Shown piece after piece: positions 15,668-24,825 of a DNA stretch of 64,000 nucleotides. The notes under the pieces are model-generated. The model was not told the DNA's origin. It was given only the letters and a program-made list of their open reading frames with translations, and did no database searches. The stretch is from JAITWN01 sp964437335 (lineage in GTDB: Bacteria > Pseudomonadota > Gammaproteobacteria > SZUA-140), in contig CAYTGL010000009.1 of assembly GCA_964437335.1 (NCBI GenBank), forward strand, positions 20,574-84,573, written 5' to 3'. Numbering within the stretch: position 1 is the stretch's first letter; every line of letters begins with the position of its first letter. A program made the position numbers and the translations under genes.

Positions 15668-16975
15668 GTGTCCGGGAATATCAATCAGTCCGTAACTGAA
15701 TATCGCAAGCTGCAGCACAGCCTGCCGGGCCATGAGTTGCCATGGCTGGCCAGCTTGCGCGATGCAGCGGTGCAGCGCTTTTCCGAACAGGGTTATCCGA
15801 CACCGCGCGACGAGGCATGGAAGTACACCAATGTTGCGCCAGTCGTCAATAAGGGATTCACCCCGCTGTCCATGCCCGGCGATGCCGCGGCTCTCGATCT
15901 CTCGCCGTGGTGCTTACCTGATTCCGATGCGATACGACTGGTCTTTGTCGATGGCCATCATGTCTCGACGCTGTCCACCGCCGCGGACCTGCCCAAAGGA
16001 GTGGTCGTCGCGAGCCTCAAGGAGCGCCTGCGCCAGGCGCCGGAGGAGATCGAGGCGTGGATCGCTACGCATGCGCAGGCTGACCCCCGGGGATTTTCCG
16101 ATCTGAATACCGCGTTCATGAGCGACGGCGCAATCATTCGGATACCGGCCGGCGTCACGGTCGACCGGCCGATCCACCTGCTCTATATTGCGCGCGAATC
16201 AGCCCGACCCTGCGCCGCATTCCTGCGCAATCTCGTGATCGTTGCAGAGGGTGGCACCGCGACCATTGTGCAGCATCATGTCAGCGTCGACAGCGCGCAA
16301 TCGCTGGTCAACAGCCTGACACAATGCGTGCTCGAGGATGACGCATCACTCGGGCATTACAAGCTCAATGAACAGGGCGACGGCATCTACCATTTCACCG
16401 CTGTGCATCTGCGCCAGGGCAGGGACAGCCACTATCTATCGCACAATCTCCACATAGGGGCACGGCTGGCTCGCAGCGAACTGCATGTCGAACTGGCGGG
16501 CGAGGGCTGCGAGTGCACACTGAACGGTTTCTATCTGGGCCGCAACCGGCAGCACATCGACAACTATACGCGGATCGAACACCAGGTACCCCGCTGCAGC
16601 AGCCGGCAGCTGTACAAGGGCGTGCTCGACGGCAGATCGCGCGGCATTTTCAACGGGCATGTCATCGTTCGTCAGGACGCTCAGCACACTGACGCAGAGC
16701 AGATGAACCGGAATCTATTGCTGTCCGAACATGCCGAGGCCGATACCCGCCCGCAACTCGAGATCTATGCCGACGATGTCAAATGCAGCCACGGGGCAAC
16801 CGTCGGACAACTCGACCAGGACGCGTTGTTCTACCTGAGGGCGCGCGGCATTGACAATGCGCTGGCGCGCAGGATGCTGATCAGCGCATTTTCATCCGAA
16901 ATCGCCGAGCGCCTGACGCTGGAGCCGGTTCGCCGGAGATTCGAGCAGTTGGTTGCAGCGCAGCTGGCGCCTTGA
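15668..16975 (+). CDS. sufD: Fe-S cluster assembly protein SufD
   Basis: 435 residues from a GTG start with GGGGA seven bases before. Partner of SufB in the SufBC2D complex; its C-terminal beta-helix resembles SufB. The KCSHGATVGQLD motif includes the histidine equivalent to E. coli H360 at the SufB-SufD interface. The N-terminal YPTPRDEAWKYTNVAP helix is typical of SufD. The frame is open into sufC, but the GTG is the first start beyond it. Confidence 0.95.
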   Translation: MSGNINQSVTEYRKLQHSLPGHELPWLASLRDAAVQRFSEQGYPTPRDEAWKYTNVAPVVNKGFTPLSMPGDAAALDLSPWCLPDSDAIRLVFVDGHHVSTLSTAADLPKGVVVASLKERLRQAPEEIEAWIATHAQADPRGFSDLNTAFMSDGAIIRIPAGVTVDRPIHLLYIARESARPCAAFLRNLVIVAEGGTATIVQHHVSVDSAQSLVNSLTQCVLEDDASLGHYKLNEQGDGIYHFTAVHLRQGRDSHYLSHNLHIGARLARSELHVELAGEGCECTLNGFYLGRNRQHIDNYTRIEHQVPRCSSRQLYKGVLDGRSRGIFNGHVIVRQDAQHTDAEQMNRNLLLSEHAEADTRPQLEIYADDVKCSHGATVGQLDQDALFYLRARGIDNALARRMLISAFSSEIAERLTLEPVRRRFEQLVAAQLAP

Positions 16976-16985
16976 GGTTGCGGAC

Positions 16986-18248
16986 ATGAATATCAGCCCT
17001 CGCGAAGCCGGCATCATTGAGCCTCTCCCGCTCGATGTCGATGCCATCAGGCGGGATTTTCCGGCGCTGCACCAGCAGGTCCACGGCCACCCGCTGGTCT
17101 ATCTCGACAACGCCGCATCTGCACACAAGCCGGGTCCGGTCCTGGAGGCGATCCAGCACTACTATGCTGTCGATTATTCGAACGTGCATCGCGGCCTGCA
17201 CTATTTGAGCGAACGTGCCAGCCAGGCCTTCGAGGATGCGCGCGGCAAGGTCGCGCGTTTCATCAATGCCCGCAACGAGCGCGAGATCGTGTTCGTGCGC
17301 GGCACGACCGAGGCGATCAATCTTGTCGCCCAGACCTATGGCCGAACCCAGATCGGCAGCGGCGACGAGATCCTGATCACGGCGCTGGAGCATCATTCAA
17401 ACATCGTTCCGTGGCAGCTGCTGTGCGCGCAGACAGGCGCTGTGCTCCGGGTCGCCCCGGTCAACGAGGCCGGCGAACTGGACCTCGACGTCTACGAGCG
17501 GCTGCTGACCGCGCGCACCCGGCTCGTCGCGATGACCCATACCTCGAATGCGCTCGGCACGATCAATCCGGTGCGCAGGATGATCGAACTCGCTCATGCC
17601 CACGGCGCCCGCGTGCTGGTCGATGGTGCGCAGGCGGTGCCGCATGCCGCGATCGACGTGCAGGCGCTCGACTGTGACTTCTTTGCGTTCTCGAGTCACA
17701 AACTGTACGGCCCGACCGGGATCGGCGTGCTCTACGGCAAGCAGGAATTACTCGAGGCGATGCCTCCATGGCAGGGCGGCGGCGATATGATTGAGGAAGT
17801 GACCTTCGAGCGCTCGACCTGGGCCGAAATACCGCATAAATTCGAGGCCGGGACGCCGCATATCGTCGGCGCGATCGGTCTCGGGGCGGCGATAGACTAT
17901 GTCGAATCCATCGGGCACGACGCAATCGCGCGTCATGAGCACGCCCTGCTGGAGCGTGCGACCGGGCTGCTTGGAGAGCTTCCCGGGCTGCGCATCATCG
18001 GCACCGCGGCGCACAAGTGCGCAATAGTCTCGTTCGTCATCGACGATGTGCATGCCCATGACATCGGCACGATACTCGACCGCCAGGGCATCGCCGTGCG
18101 CGCCGGCCATCACTGCGCGATGCCGCTGATGACGCGTTATGGCCTGAGTGGCACCGCTCGCGCCTCTTTCGCGATGTATAATACCCTCGACGACGTCGAG
18201 CGGCTCGCTTCCGGCGTGCGCAAGGTTATGGAGATGTTCAGGCAATGA
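16986..18248 (+). CDS. sufS: cysteine desulfurase SufS
   Basis: 420 residues. PLP enzyme converting cysteine to alanine and leaving a persulfide for cluster assembly. The PLP lysine is K239 (SSHKLYGPTG), and the active-site cysteine is C377 in the group II motif VRAGHHCAMPLM. The N-terminal IRRDFPALHQQVHG and YLDNAASAHKP stretches are typical. ATG at 16986 follows sufD by 10 bp. Its stop overlaps the sufU start (ATGA), which fits direct SufS-SufU sulfur transfer. Confidence 0.97.
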   Translation: MNISPREAGIIEPLPLDVDAIRRDFPALHQQVHGHPLVYLDNAASAHKPGPVLEAIQHYYAVDYSNVHRGLHYLSERASQAFEDARGKVARFINARNEREIVFVRGTTEAINLVAQTYGRTQIGSGDEILITALEHHSNIVPWQLLCAQTGAVLRVAPVNEAGELDLDVYERLLTARTRLVAMTHTSNALGTINPVRRMIELAHAHGARVLVDGAQAVPHAAIDVQALDCDFFAFSSHKLYGPTGIGVLYGKQELLEAMPPWQGGGDMIEEVTFERSTWAEIPHKFEAGTPHIVGAIGLGAAIDYVESIGHDAIARHEHALLERATGLLGELPGLRIIGTAAHKCAIVSFVIDDVHAHDIGTILDRQGIAVRAGHHCAMPLMTRYGLSGTARASFAMYNTLDDVERLASGVRKVMEMFRQ

Positions 18249-18691
18249 GCGATTTGAAAGACCTTTATCAGGAGGTCATCTTCGACCACAATCGCAATCC
18301 CCGCCACTTCGGCAAGGTGGAGGACGCCAATCGCTGCGCGAAGGGGTTCAATCCGCTGTGCGGCGACAAAATGACCCTTTATCTGAAGATTGATGATGCG
18401 GGCCGCATTGCAGATGTCAGCTTCGAGGGATCCGGCTGCGCGATATCGGTCGCTTCCGCGTCATTGATGACTGATGTTCTGGTCGGCAAGTCGATCGAAG
18501 AGGCCGAGGCGCTGTTCGAGAAATTCCACGGCATGATGATGAGCGACGTGGACAGCGGAGAACAACTGGGGAAGTTGCAGGCATTGTCCGGAGTCAAGGG
18601 CTTCCCGTCGCGGATCAAGTGCGCGACGCTTGCCTGGCACGCCCTGCATGCGGCGCTGAAGGACCAGGGCAAGATCGTTTCGACGGAGTAG
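18245..18691 (+). CDS. sufU: SufU sulfur-acceptor protein
   Basis: 148 residues of the IscU-like fold. In SufU proteins three cysteines and an aspartate bind zinc and accept persulfide from SufS. They are C39 and D41 (LCGDK), C65 (GSGCAIS) and C126 (KCATLAWH). The stretch at about 95-122 is the insertion that separates SufU from IscU. SufE, the usual gammaproteobacterial partner of SufS, is absent here, so this operon uses the SufS-SufU type. Confidence 0.94.
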   Translation: MSDLKDLYQEVIFDHNRNPRHFGKVEDANRCAKGFNPLCGDKMTLYLKIDDAGRIADVSFEGSGCAISVASASLMTDVLVGKSIEEAEALFEKFHGMMMSDVDSGEQLGKLQALSGVKGFPSRIKCATLAWHALHAALKDQGKIVSTE

Positions 18692-18694
18692 CTT

Positions 18695-19135
18695 ATGGAC
18701 GATGGGCTGAAAGGTATCAAGGTCAAGGCGGGCGCGCTGTTCAAATCCCGCGACAAGGCCGAGGCTCATGTCAGCCGAAGCCTGGTGCCCGAAGCGCGCT
18801 ACGATGACGCCGATGGATCTGCCGCCGGAGGCAGTCTGAGGGAGCGCGCGATCGCAGCGCTAAGGTCGGTCTACGATCCGGAAATCCCGGTCAATATCTA
18901 CGATCTGGGCCTGATCTACCATATCGATGTCGACGAGGGCGAAGGCGTCGTATATGTCGAGATGACGCTGACCGCGCCCGGCTGCCCGGTTGCACAGACC
19001 TTTCCCGGTACTGTGGAAGCGCGCCTGCGCGAAGTCGAAGGCGTCGAGGACGCGACGGTGAAGCTGGTCTGGGATCCGCCCTGGACCAGGGACCGCATGT
19101 CGGACGCTGTGCTGCTGCAACTGGGCATGCTGTGA
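18695..19135 (+). CDS. sufT: SufT-like MIP18/DUF59 Fe-S maturation protein
   Basis: 146 residues. The MIP18 domain (about 48-140) carries VYDPEIPVNIYDLGLIY and the cysteine-containing TAPGCPVAQTF. SufT-type proteins help insert Fe-S clusters into target proteins. Residues 1-45 form a charged extension (KVKAGALFKSRDKAEAH) not typical of the minimal domain. It lies three bases after sufU, and its TGA overlaps the GTG of the Rieske gene, so it is clearly part of the operon. Confidence 0.9.
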   Translation: MDDGLKGIKVKAGALFKSRDKAEAHVSRSLVPEARYDDADGSAAGGSLRERAIAALRSVYDPEIPVNIYDLGLIYHIDVDEGEGVVYVEMTLTAPGCPVAQTFPGTVEARLREVEGVEDATVKLVWDPPWTRDRMSDAVLLQLGML

Positions 19136-19443
19136 GCGAGTGGTTTGCGGTTGCGCGGGCAGAAGACATCCCGCCAGGGCAATGTCGCGCCTTCGACGTC
19201 GATGGCCGGATGATCGCCCTGGTGAATCTCGACGGCGACTATCACGCCATCGATAACATCTGCACCCACGCTTACGCGGAACTCTGCAATGGCATGATCA
19301 TCGGCGATCAGATCCAGTGTCCGCTGCACGGCGCCCGCTTCAGCATACTGACCGGCGCCGTTACCGCCCCCCCGGCCTATGAGCCTTTGAATACCTATCC
19401 GGTGCGTGTCAGCGGGGACGCCATCGAGGTGCAGATCGACTGA
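19132..19443 (+). CDS. Rieske-type [2Fe-2S] ferredoxin
   Basis: 103 residues with the complete Rieske motif: C44-T-H46 and C63-P-L-H66. There is no membrane anchor, so it is a soluble ferredoxin like those of dioxygenase systems (NirD/BphF type). The GTG start overlaps the sufT stop (GTGA). As last gene of the SUF operon it may supply electrons for cluster assembly or serve as a client; both are inferences. Convergent with the next gene, 11 bp apart. Confidence 0.9.
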   Translation: MSEWFAVARAEDIPPGQCRAFDVDGRMIALVNLDGDYHAIDNICTHAYAELCNGMIIGDQIQCPLHGARFSILTGAVTAPPAYEPLNTYPVRVSGDAIEVQID

Positions 19444-19454
19444 TCGCGGGACCG

Positions 19455-20858
19455 TCAGAGAGCGATGGTCTGTCGTGGCTCGGGGATCTCTGTCTTCCAC
19501 CCGAGCGTGGCCTCGAGGTGTTGCTGCAGGGCCAGCGATTTTTCCTCCTCACCATGCACCAGGTATACCCGCGGCCGGTTCTTGTCGAAGCCGCGCAGCC
19601 ATGATGTCAACTGGCTCTGACCCGCGTGCGCGGAGAAACCGCCAAGTGTGTGGACCTTCGCCTTGACCGCGATCTCGTTTCCGAACAGCCGGAGCGTCTC
19701 CGCCCCGTCGACGAGCGCCCGTCCCGGTGTCCCCCGGGCCTGGTAGCCGACGATCACGACATGCGCTTCCGACCGCCACAGGTTGTGCTTCAGGTGATGG
19801 GTGATGCGTCCTCCGGTGCACATGCCGCTGCCGGCGATGATTACCGCGCCGCCGGTGATCTGGTTGATCGCCATCGACTCTTCGGGCGTGCGTGATACGC
19901 GCAATACCGGTAGCCATTCATGGAGGTTGCGGGCATCCGCTTTGCGCATCTCGGCCTTTTCCGCTTTACTGATCAGGTCCATGTGGCGATGGTGTATCTC
20001 GGTCGCGGAGATCGCCATCGGGCTGTCAAGGAATACCGCGCGCTGCGGCAGCCTGCCTTCCTGGTGGAAGCGGCCGAGCAGATATAGCAATTCCTGGGTC
20101 CGCCCGACCGCGAATGACGGGATCAGGACGTTGCCGCGGCTCTGCTGCGCGCTGGCGAGCACCCGGGCGAATTCCTCGACAGACTCCTTGAGCGGGCGAT
20201 GATCGCGGTCGCCGTAGGTCGATTCCATCAGCAGCACGTCCGCATATTCGATCGGCGCAGGCGCATTCATCAGATAGGAATTTTTATTGCCGAGATCCCC
20301 GGAAAACACCAGCCTGACGGTCCGGTTGCGCTCGGAGATCTTCAGTTCGACGATTGCGGCACCGAGGATATGCCCGGCGTCGAGATATCTTAATTCCGCA
20401 TCGCGGGAAATTTTCTGCGTCCGGCCGTATTCGACCGCCTCGCACAGTGACAGCAAGGTATCGACGTCATCGATCGTGTACAGCGGTTCTGTCAGCACCT
20501 TGCCCGCGCGCCTGCGCTGCTTGTTTTCCCAGTCGACGTCCCGCTGCGCCAGATAGGCCGCGTCCTTCAGCATCAGGTCGAGGAGGTCACGGGTCGCCGG
20601 TGTCGTGAACACCGCGCCCCTGAATCCTTCCCTCACGAGCTTCGGCAGCAAACCGGAGTGGTCGAGATGCGCATGCGACAGGATGACCGCGTCGATCGAG
20701 TCGGGCTTGAAGGGAAAGGGATTCCTGTTGAGTGCTTCGGTTCTGTCGTCGCCCTGGAACATGCCGCAATCGAGCAGGATCGTGCTGTTCGTGGTCCTCA
20801 GCAGGTAGCACGAACCGGTGACCTGCCGTGTTGCGCCCAGGAATTGCAGGCTCGCCAT
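19455..20858 (-). CDS. metallo-beta-lactamase/beta-CASP hydrolase (RNA-processing type)
   Basis: 467 residues. The zinc motif HAHLDHSG and further metal ligands (DAGHILG) mark a metallo-beta-lactamase fold. The middle (about 200-370) is a beta-CASP domain, and the end has SGMCTGGRITHHLK and the FSAHAGQSQL histidine, as in bacterial CPSF-like RNases. Expected to cut RNA as endo- or exonuclease; the substrate is unknown. The start at 20858 (MASLQFLGATRQVTGS) fits the family N-terminus; the frame is open 69 bases upstream. Confidence 0.9.
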   Translation of the reverse strand: MASLQFLGATRQVTGSCYLLRTTNSTILLDCGMFQGDDRTEALNRNPFPFKPDSIDAVILSHAHLDHSGLLPKLVREGFRGAVFTTPATRDLLDLMLKDAAYLAQRDVDWENKQRRRAGKVLTEPLYTIDDVDTLLSLCEAVEYGRTQKISRDAELRYLDAGHILGAAIVELKISERNRTVRLVFSGDLGNKNSYLMNAPAPIEYADVLLMESTYGDRDHRPLKESVEEFARVLASAQQSRGNVLIPSFAVGRTQELLYLLGRFHQEGRLPQRAVFLDSPMAISATEIHHRHMDLISKAEKAEMRKADARNLHEWLPVLRVSRTPEESMAINQITGGAVIIAGSGMCTGGRITHHLKHNLWRSEAHVVIVGYQARGTPGRALVDGAETLRLFGNEIAVKAKVHTLGGFSAHAGQSQLTSWLRGFDKNRPRVYLVHGEEEKSLALQQHLEATLGWKTEIPEPRQTIAL

Positions 20859-20974
20859 TATCAAAGAATCTCCGCGGTTTTTATCATGATACCCGCATGC
20901 ACCGGATTGTGCATAATCGGTCCGCACTCGTTAAACTACCGGGTCACGGTGATACAACAAACGGGAGGATAACA

Positions 20975-21697
20975 ATGAGTAGGATACGGGCGGGAATTCT
21001 GATGACGGCAATTGTATGTACGGCGACTGCGCACGCAGAGGATGCGCCGGAGCTCGGCTGGGCTGCAGAAGTTTCGGCCGGACTGATCCTGACCTCGGGC
21101 AACACCGACACCGACAGCTTCGCCGGCAAGGCCGATGTCGTCAACCAGCGCGAATATTGGCGCCATACCGGCAAGGCCGAGATGTATACCAGCAGCACTG
21201 AAGGCGAGAAGACAGCTGAGCGCTGGCTGACCTCGGCCAAGAGCGACTACAAGCTGGGTGGTGGCGAAAACTACGTATTCGCGATACTGCAGTACGAGGA
21301 AGATACTTTCAGCGGCTATGATTACCAGGCCAGCGAGACCGTCGGTTATGGCCGCAATGTCATCCACCGCCCCGATATGAAGCTCGACATGGAAATCGGC
21401 GGCGGTGCTCGGCAACGCAAGGAGACTGTATCGCAGGACAACAGTAACGAGGCGATCGTACGCGGCGCTGCGAATTTCCATTGGCTGATCCGGGAGTCCG
21501 TGACTTTTGGCGAGGAACTGACCATCGAATCCGGCGATGACGCGACGATCACGACATCGTTCACATCGCTGACCAGTCAACTGGTCGGAAATCTCGCAGC
21601 AAAGCTGGGATTCCGTATCAAGAACACATCTGATGTGCCACCGGGTGTGGAAAAGACCGATACCGAGACCACGGCGACGCTGGTCTACAAATTCTGA
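20975..21697 (+). CDS. DUF481-family outer-membrane protein
   Basis: 240 residues with a signal peptide (about 1-21, ending ATAHA). The rest is rich in alternating beta-strand residues; GLILTSGNTDTDSFAGKADV and the C-terminal aromatic residue (TATLVYKF) are typical of DUF481 beta-barrels (YdiY-like, salt- or acid-induced in some bacteria). The role is unknown. Start chosen at GGGAGGATAACA-ATG; the longer open frame starts in the neighbouring gene's leader. Confidence 0.82.
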   Translation: MSRIRAGILMTAIVCTATAHAEDAPELGWAAEVSAGLILTSGNTDTDSFAGKADVVNQREYWRHTGKAEMYTSSTEGEKTAERWLTSAKSDYKLGGGENYVFAILQYEEDTFSGYDYQASETVGYGRNVIHRPDMKLDMEIGGGARQRKETVSQDNSNEAIVRGAANFHWLIRESVTFGEELTIESGDDATITTSFTSLTSQLVGNLAAKLGFRIKNTSDVPPGVEKTDTETTATLVYKF

Positions 21698-21912
21698 GCG
21701 CTGGGCTGGAATCCGGGATACTGAGCAGGACACTGAAGGGTAGCGCTGCGTGAAGGGCATGATTATACCAGAATTCTCCTGCATATATAAGCTACTGCGA
21801 ACGGCGCCATTCAGATATATATGAAGCAGGCCGTCGGTACTGCTTATTCGGCGCAAGCGGCCGATATAGAGGGTGTGCGGCGGTTTCGTGTCTCGTCTCG
21901 AGGAGGTTCCGG

Positions 21913-22554
21913 ATGCGCGGTCAATCGAACTCTCACCGGGTTATTGCCAGCGCGGATTTGCGCGAGTACTTCCAGCAATCGATAGACGACACGCTCAACA
22001 GGCAAGGCGTCGATGCGACAGTTGAAACCGTCTATTACATCGTCAATCTGCTGACCGGCTTTCAGCGTTCAGATCGTCTGTTCGACTTCAATGGCGAACA
22101 TATGGAGATCCGGCCGCTGGCGCTGCTCTATGCCGACGCGCTCGAGGGCCGCAGCGACGAGGAGATCAACCGCATCATGCAGCGCATGGGCGATGTCGCA
22201 CTGTTCATCGCCGGCGTGTTCTCCGAGAGTCTCAACAGGAAGCTGGTCGATGTCGACTATTACATCGCGATGGGCAGCCAGGCCTATGGCTATCTGTCGG
22301 GATCGATGCGCGGCACGAGCAGGGGAGGCGTTTTCTGCGATATCTTCGAAGAACTGTCGATCAAGTTTACCCGCTTCGTCGATGTATTGTCCGACCTCAA
22401 TGACAATGTCGCGCTGGGCAGTCACGCCGATATACTGCGCCAGTATGAAATCTGGCTGCGCACCGGCAGCAGGCGCGCGCGAAACCGCTTGCGCAGGCAT
22501 GGTATCGAGCCGAGTGCCGAGGGTGGACCGGCATTGGGCCGCAGCGATCATTAA
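21913..22554 (+). CDS. conserved hypothetical protein
   Basis: 213 residues with a strong ribosome site (AGGAGGTTCCGG-ATG). Predicted mostly helical, no signal peptide or membrane segment. VETVYYIVNLLTGFQRSDRLF, then YADALEGRSDEEINRIMQRM and YIAMGSQAYGYLSG, read as a compact helical domain; the Arg-rich tail (GSRRARNRLRRHG) could bind nucleic acid. I recognise it only as a protein of unknown function seen in gammaproteobacteria. Stands alone with 215 bp upstream and about 300 bp downstream. Confidence 0.7.
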   Translation: MRGQSNSHRVIASADLREYFQQSIDDTLNRQGVDATVETVYYIVNLLTGFQRSDRLFDFNGEHMEIRPLALLYADALEGRSDEEINRIMQRMGDVALFIAGVFSESLNRKLVDVDYYIAMGSQAYGYLSGSMRGTSRGGVFCDIFEELSIKFTRFVDVLSDLNDNVALGSHADILRQYEIWLRTGSRRARNRLRRHGIEPSAEGGPALGRSDH

Positions 22555-22745
22555 CCGCTTCGAGTTGGAGCTGCAGGCAGAGGTCGACAAGTTCGCTCGC
22601 ACCGACACAAGCTCCGGTATATCGATGCTGTCCCCGCGGCACCGGTAGAGGTTCAGACCCGGGTCGCGTAAAAGGGGAGGGAGTAGATACGCCATACAGT
22701 ACAGTGGACACCCAGGTAGTTGCGCACGCGCTATCATTGACAGTT

Positions 22746-22772
22746 GTATGATTTTATATTAAATTATCATAC
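22746..22772. promoter_or_regulatory. AT-rich palindrome, possible Fur box, upstream of the first fecI module
   Basis: GTATGAT (22746-22752) and ATCATAC (22766-22772) are perfect inverted arms around an AT core that contains further partial symmetry. It lies 81 bp before the small ORF with the strong ribosome site and about 340 bp before fecI. FecI genes are usually Fur-repressed, which fits, but the match to the Fur consensus is loose. Confidence 0.4.
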
Positions 22773-22852
22773 CAGTTGGTTCTGCCTCGCCAGCAAACGC
22801 AGCAAGGCAATGCGGAATGTCAGGAAGGCCTTAATTTATCAGGAGATTTATC

Positions 22853-23026
22853 ATGAAACAGCATGCCCTTTCGGAAAGAGACCACAGCAACGAAGACAGC
22901 GTTCCTTGCCCCGACAGGATGACCGGAGCCCGCGCGAAACCGACCAGGAAAATTCACATTCCAGAGCTCTATCGCTCGCCGACGCGCGACCGCGATACGC
23001 AGGGCTGTATGAAGGCGCGGGCGTGA
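22853..23026 (+). CDS. small ORF upstream of the FecI gene
   Basis: 57 codons starting MKQHALSERD, with a well-placed AGGAG eight bases before ATG. The protein is very polar and basic, with C19 and C52. KPTRKIHIPELYR faintly recalls the start of the HemP haem-uptake family (R-x-I-x-S-x-x-L), but the conserved HemP end (YRLR, GKLIL) is missing. It sits 84 bp before fecI, where hemP sometimes occurs. It could be a decayed hemP, a leader peptide, or chance. Confidence 0.35.
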   Translation: MKQHALSERDHSNEDSVPCPDRMTGARAKPTRKIHIPELYRSPTRDRDTQGCMKARA

Positions 23027-23110
23027 GCGTTGCGCGGGATCGTTTGACGTATCACACGAGCGGGAATATATTCTTACGACAATATCTACTATTATTCCTG
23101 CCCGATTGCC

Positions 23111-23617
23111 GTGCCAGATCGACAGAACGAATTCGTCGCCAGACTGTTCAAGCTGTATGGACAGGATCTGTTCCGCTTCCTGCGCAATCGTCTGCGCGGC
23201 CCTGACGTCGAGGACGTCGCCCAGGAAACCTATGTGCACTTGTTGCAATCCGCCCAGGCGGATGTAATCCAGAACCCCCGCGCGTTTCTGTTCAAAACGG
23301 CCTCCAATCTGATCGTCGATCGCGCGCGCTACCGGAAGGTGCGGGAGCGTTATGCGGAGACGCATGAAGATCCGGACGCGGGCATCTCCCGCCTGCCCGA
23401 GCCGGAGGACGCCGCCCATTTCGAGTGTCAGTTCGAGCGCTTTCAGGAAGTGCTGAACGAGCTTTCCCCGCTGTGCCGCCACGCCTTTCTGCTGAATCTG
23501 GTCGACGGCCTCTCGAATGCCGAGATCGCCGAGCGGCTGGACGTCTCGAAAAGGACCGTGGAACGCTATATGATTAAGGCCATCGACCATTGCTATCGTC
23601 GTCTGAACGAATCCTGA
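23111..23617 (+). CDS. FecI-type ECF sigma factor, module 1
   Basis: 168 residues from GTG; no ATG is available and no clear Shine-Dalgarno is visible. The sigma2 region has LFRFLRNRLRGPDVEDVAQE then TYVHLLQ; the sigma4 HTH is GLSNAEIAERLDVSKRTVERYMIKA. FecI sigmas are activated by the outer-membrane receptor through FecR and transcribe the receptor operon. The next genes are fecR and an STN-type receptor in the standard order. Its closest relative in the window is the module 2 sigma at 33052. Confidence 0.92.
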   Translation: MPDRQNEFVARLFKLYGQDLFRFLRNRLRGPDVEDVAQETYVHLLQSAQADVIQNPRAFLFKTASNLIVDRARYRKVRERYAETHEDPDAGISRLPEPEDAAHFECQFERFQEVLNELSPLCRHAFLLNLVDGLSNAEIAERLDVSKRTVERYMIKAIDHCYRRLNES

Positions 23618-23703
23618 TCCCGTTTTCTTGACGTTTTTTCGGACTTCAATCGTCCTGTTTGGTAGGTCTATCTGTTAAGTTCCGGCGATCCGGTGCTCTC
23701 ATA

Positions 23704-24690
23704 ATGCGCAAATCCGAAGCAATCGGCGATTCCAGCGTCAGGGACAAGGCCATCCAATGGCTCGCGCGTGTCCGTTCCGGCGAATGCACCGACGCCGAGC
23801 GCCGAGCGCTGGACGACTGGCTCGCGGAAGACGAAAGCCATTTGATCGAATACCGCAAGATCGAAGGCTGGCTGGCGGGGATGCAGCAATCCTCCCCCAG
23901 GAACTTCCCGGAGGCGGAGGCCGCGCGGCGATATCGCCCGGTCTTCCGGCGCTGGGCATTGCCCGTCGCGGCTTCTCTCGTGCTGGCGTTCGGCGGCGGG
24001 CTGTGGGCCTTCAACACGATGCAATCGGGGGATGTCTACAGGACCGCCAAGGGAGAGCGCCGGGACATCCTGTTGCAGGACGGCTCCAGTGTGGTCCTGA
24101 ATACGGATACCGAGCTGGAGATCCGGTATTCGCGGCGGTCGAGGGCGCTCTATCTGAAGCACGGGGAGGCGTTGTTTACCGTCGCCGGCGACGAAAGACC
24201 GTTCGAGGTCATCGCCGGGAACGGGATCATCCGCGACCTCGGCACCCGTTTCAACGTCCATAAACAGCCGAACGGCGTGGCGGTCGCGGTCATCGAGGGC
24301 AGCGTGGCCGTGTCGACGAACAACGAACGGAACCGGCAGCATCTCATCGCCGGCGAACGGATTTCGTACAATGCCGCCGGCGAATCCACGCCGGTCGAGA
24401 AGATCGATCCCGAGGCGGCGATGGCCTGGAATGAAGGGCGGTTCGTATTCCGGAGAGCGCCCCTCGAGGATGTGATCAGGGAGATCGGGCGCTATCACGA
24501 TATCAGGATCGAGGTCAGCGACATGCGACTGTATCGCTTCGACGTCAGTGGTACTTTCAGAATAAACGACGTCGACGGTCTGCTTGCCGCGATCGAAGCG
24601 CTCCATCCGGTTCAGTTCAGGAGACTGGACAGCGGCAGGTTCCCTCATTATCGCGCCCTGTATCAGGCCGATCGCCTTACCGTACCCTGA
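23704..24690 (+). CDS. FecR-type anti-sigma/signal transducer, module 1
   Basis: 328 residues. The N-terminal cytoplasmic DUF4880 part (about 11-56, QWLARVRSGECTDAERRALDDWL) holds the sigma factor. One membrane helix at about 84-104, then the periplasmic FecR domain (VYRTAKGERRDILLQDGSS) and a C-terminal STN-like segment (FDVSGTFRINDVDGLLAAIE) that contacts the receptor's signalling domain. I start at the ATG at 23704 (MRKSEAIGDSS), the natural beginning of the domain. 86 bp after fecI. Confidence 0.92.
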   Translation: MRKSEAIGDSSVRDKAIQWLARVRSGECTDAERRALDDWLAEDESHLIEYRKIEGWLAGMQQSSPRNFPEAEAARRYRPVFRRWALPVAASLVLAFGGGLWAFNTMQSGDVYRTAKGERRDILLQDGSSVVLNTDTELEIRYSRRSRALYLKHGEALFTVAGDERPFEVIAGNGIIRDLGTRFNVHKQPNGVAVAVIEGSVAVSTNNERNRQHLIAGERISYNAAGESTPVEKIDPEAAMAWNEGRFVFRRAPLEDVIREIGRYHDIRIEVSDMRLYRFDVSGTFRINDVDGLLAAIEALHPVQFRRLDSGRFPHYRALYQADRLTVP

Positions 24691-24825
24691 CGTCCAGGCC
24701 GGGTTCCTTTCCAGTCCAGGCCCTTGCCCCTTGCAAGCCGGGCCATGCCCCGTCGCGCCGGCTGTCGCATTTCTCCCTTTCAGTCGTCTTTACACGAACT
24801 GAGCCTTTTCGGGGAGTAGGGAGAC

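Noticed and set aside
21778..21832. Imperfect long hairpin (CCTGC...ATATATA and TATATAT...GCAGG) before the hypothetical gene at 21913
   Set aside because: Arms pair only in two short blocks separated by mismatches and there is no T tract, so it is neither a clear terminator nor an operator.
22853..23100. HemP haem-uptake protein, perhaps frameshifted, before fecI
   Set aside because: Only the first ten or so residues resemble HemP. The conserved C-terminal block is absent in all frames, so the ORF is listed as unknown.
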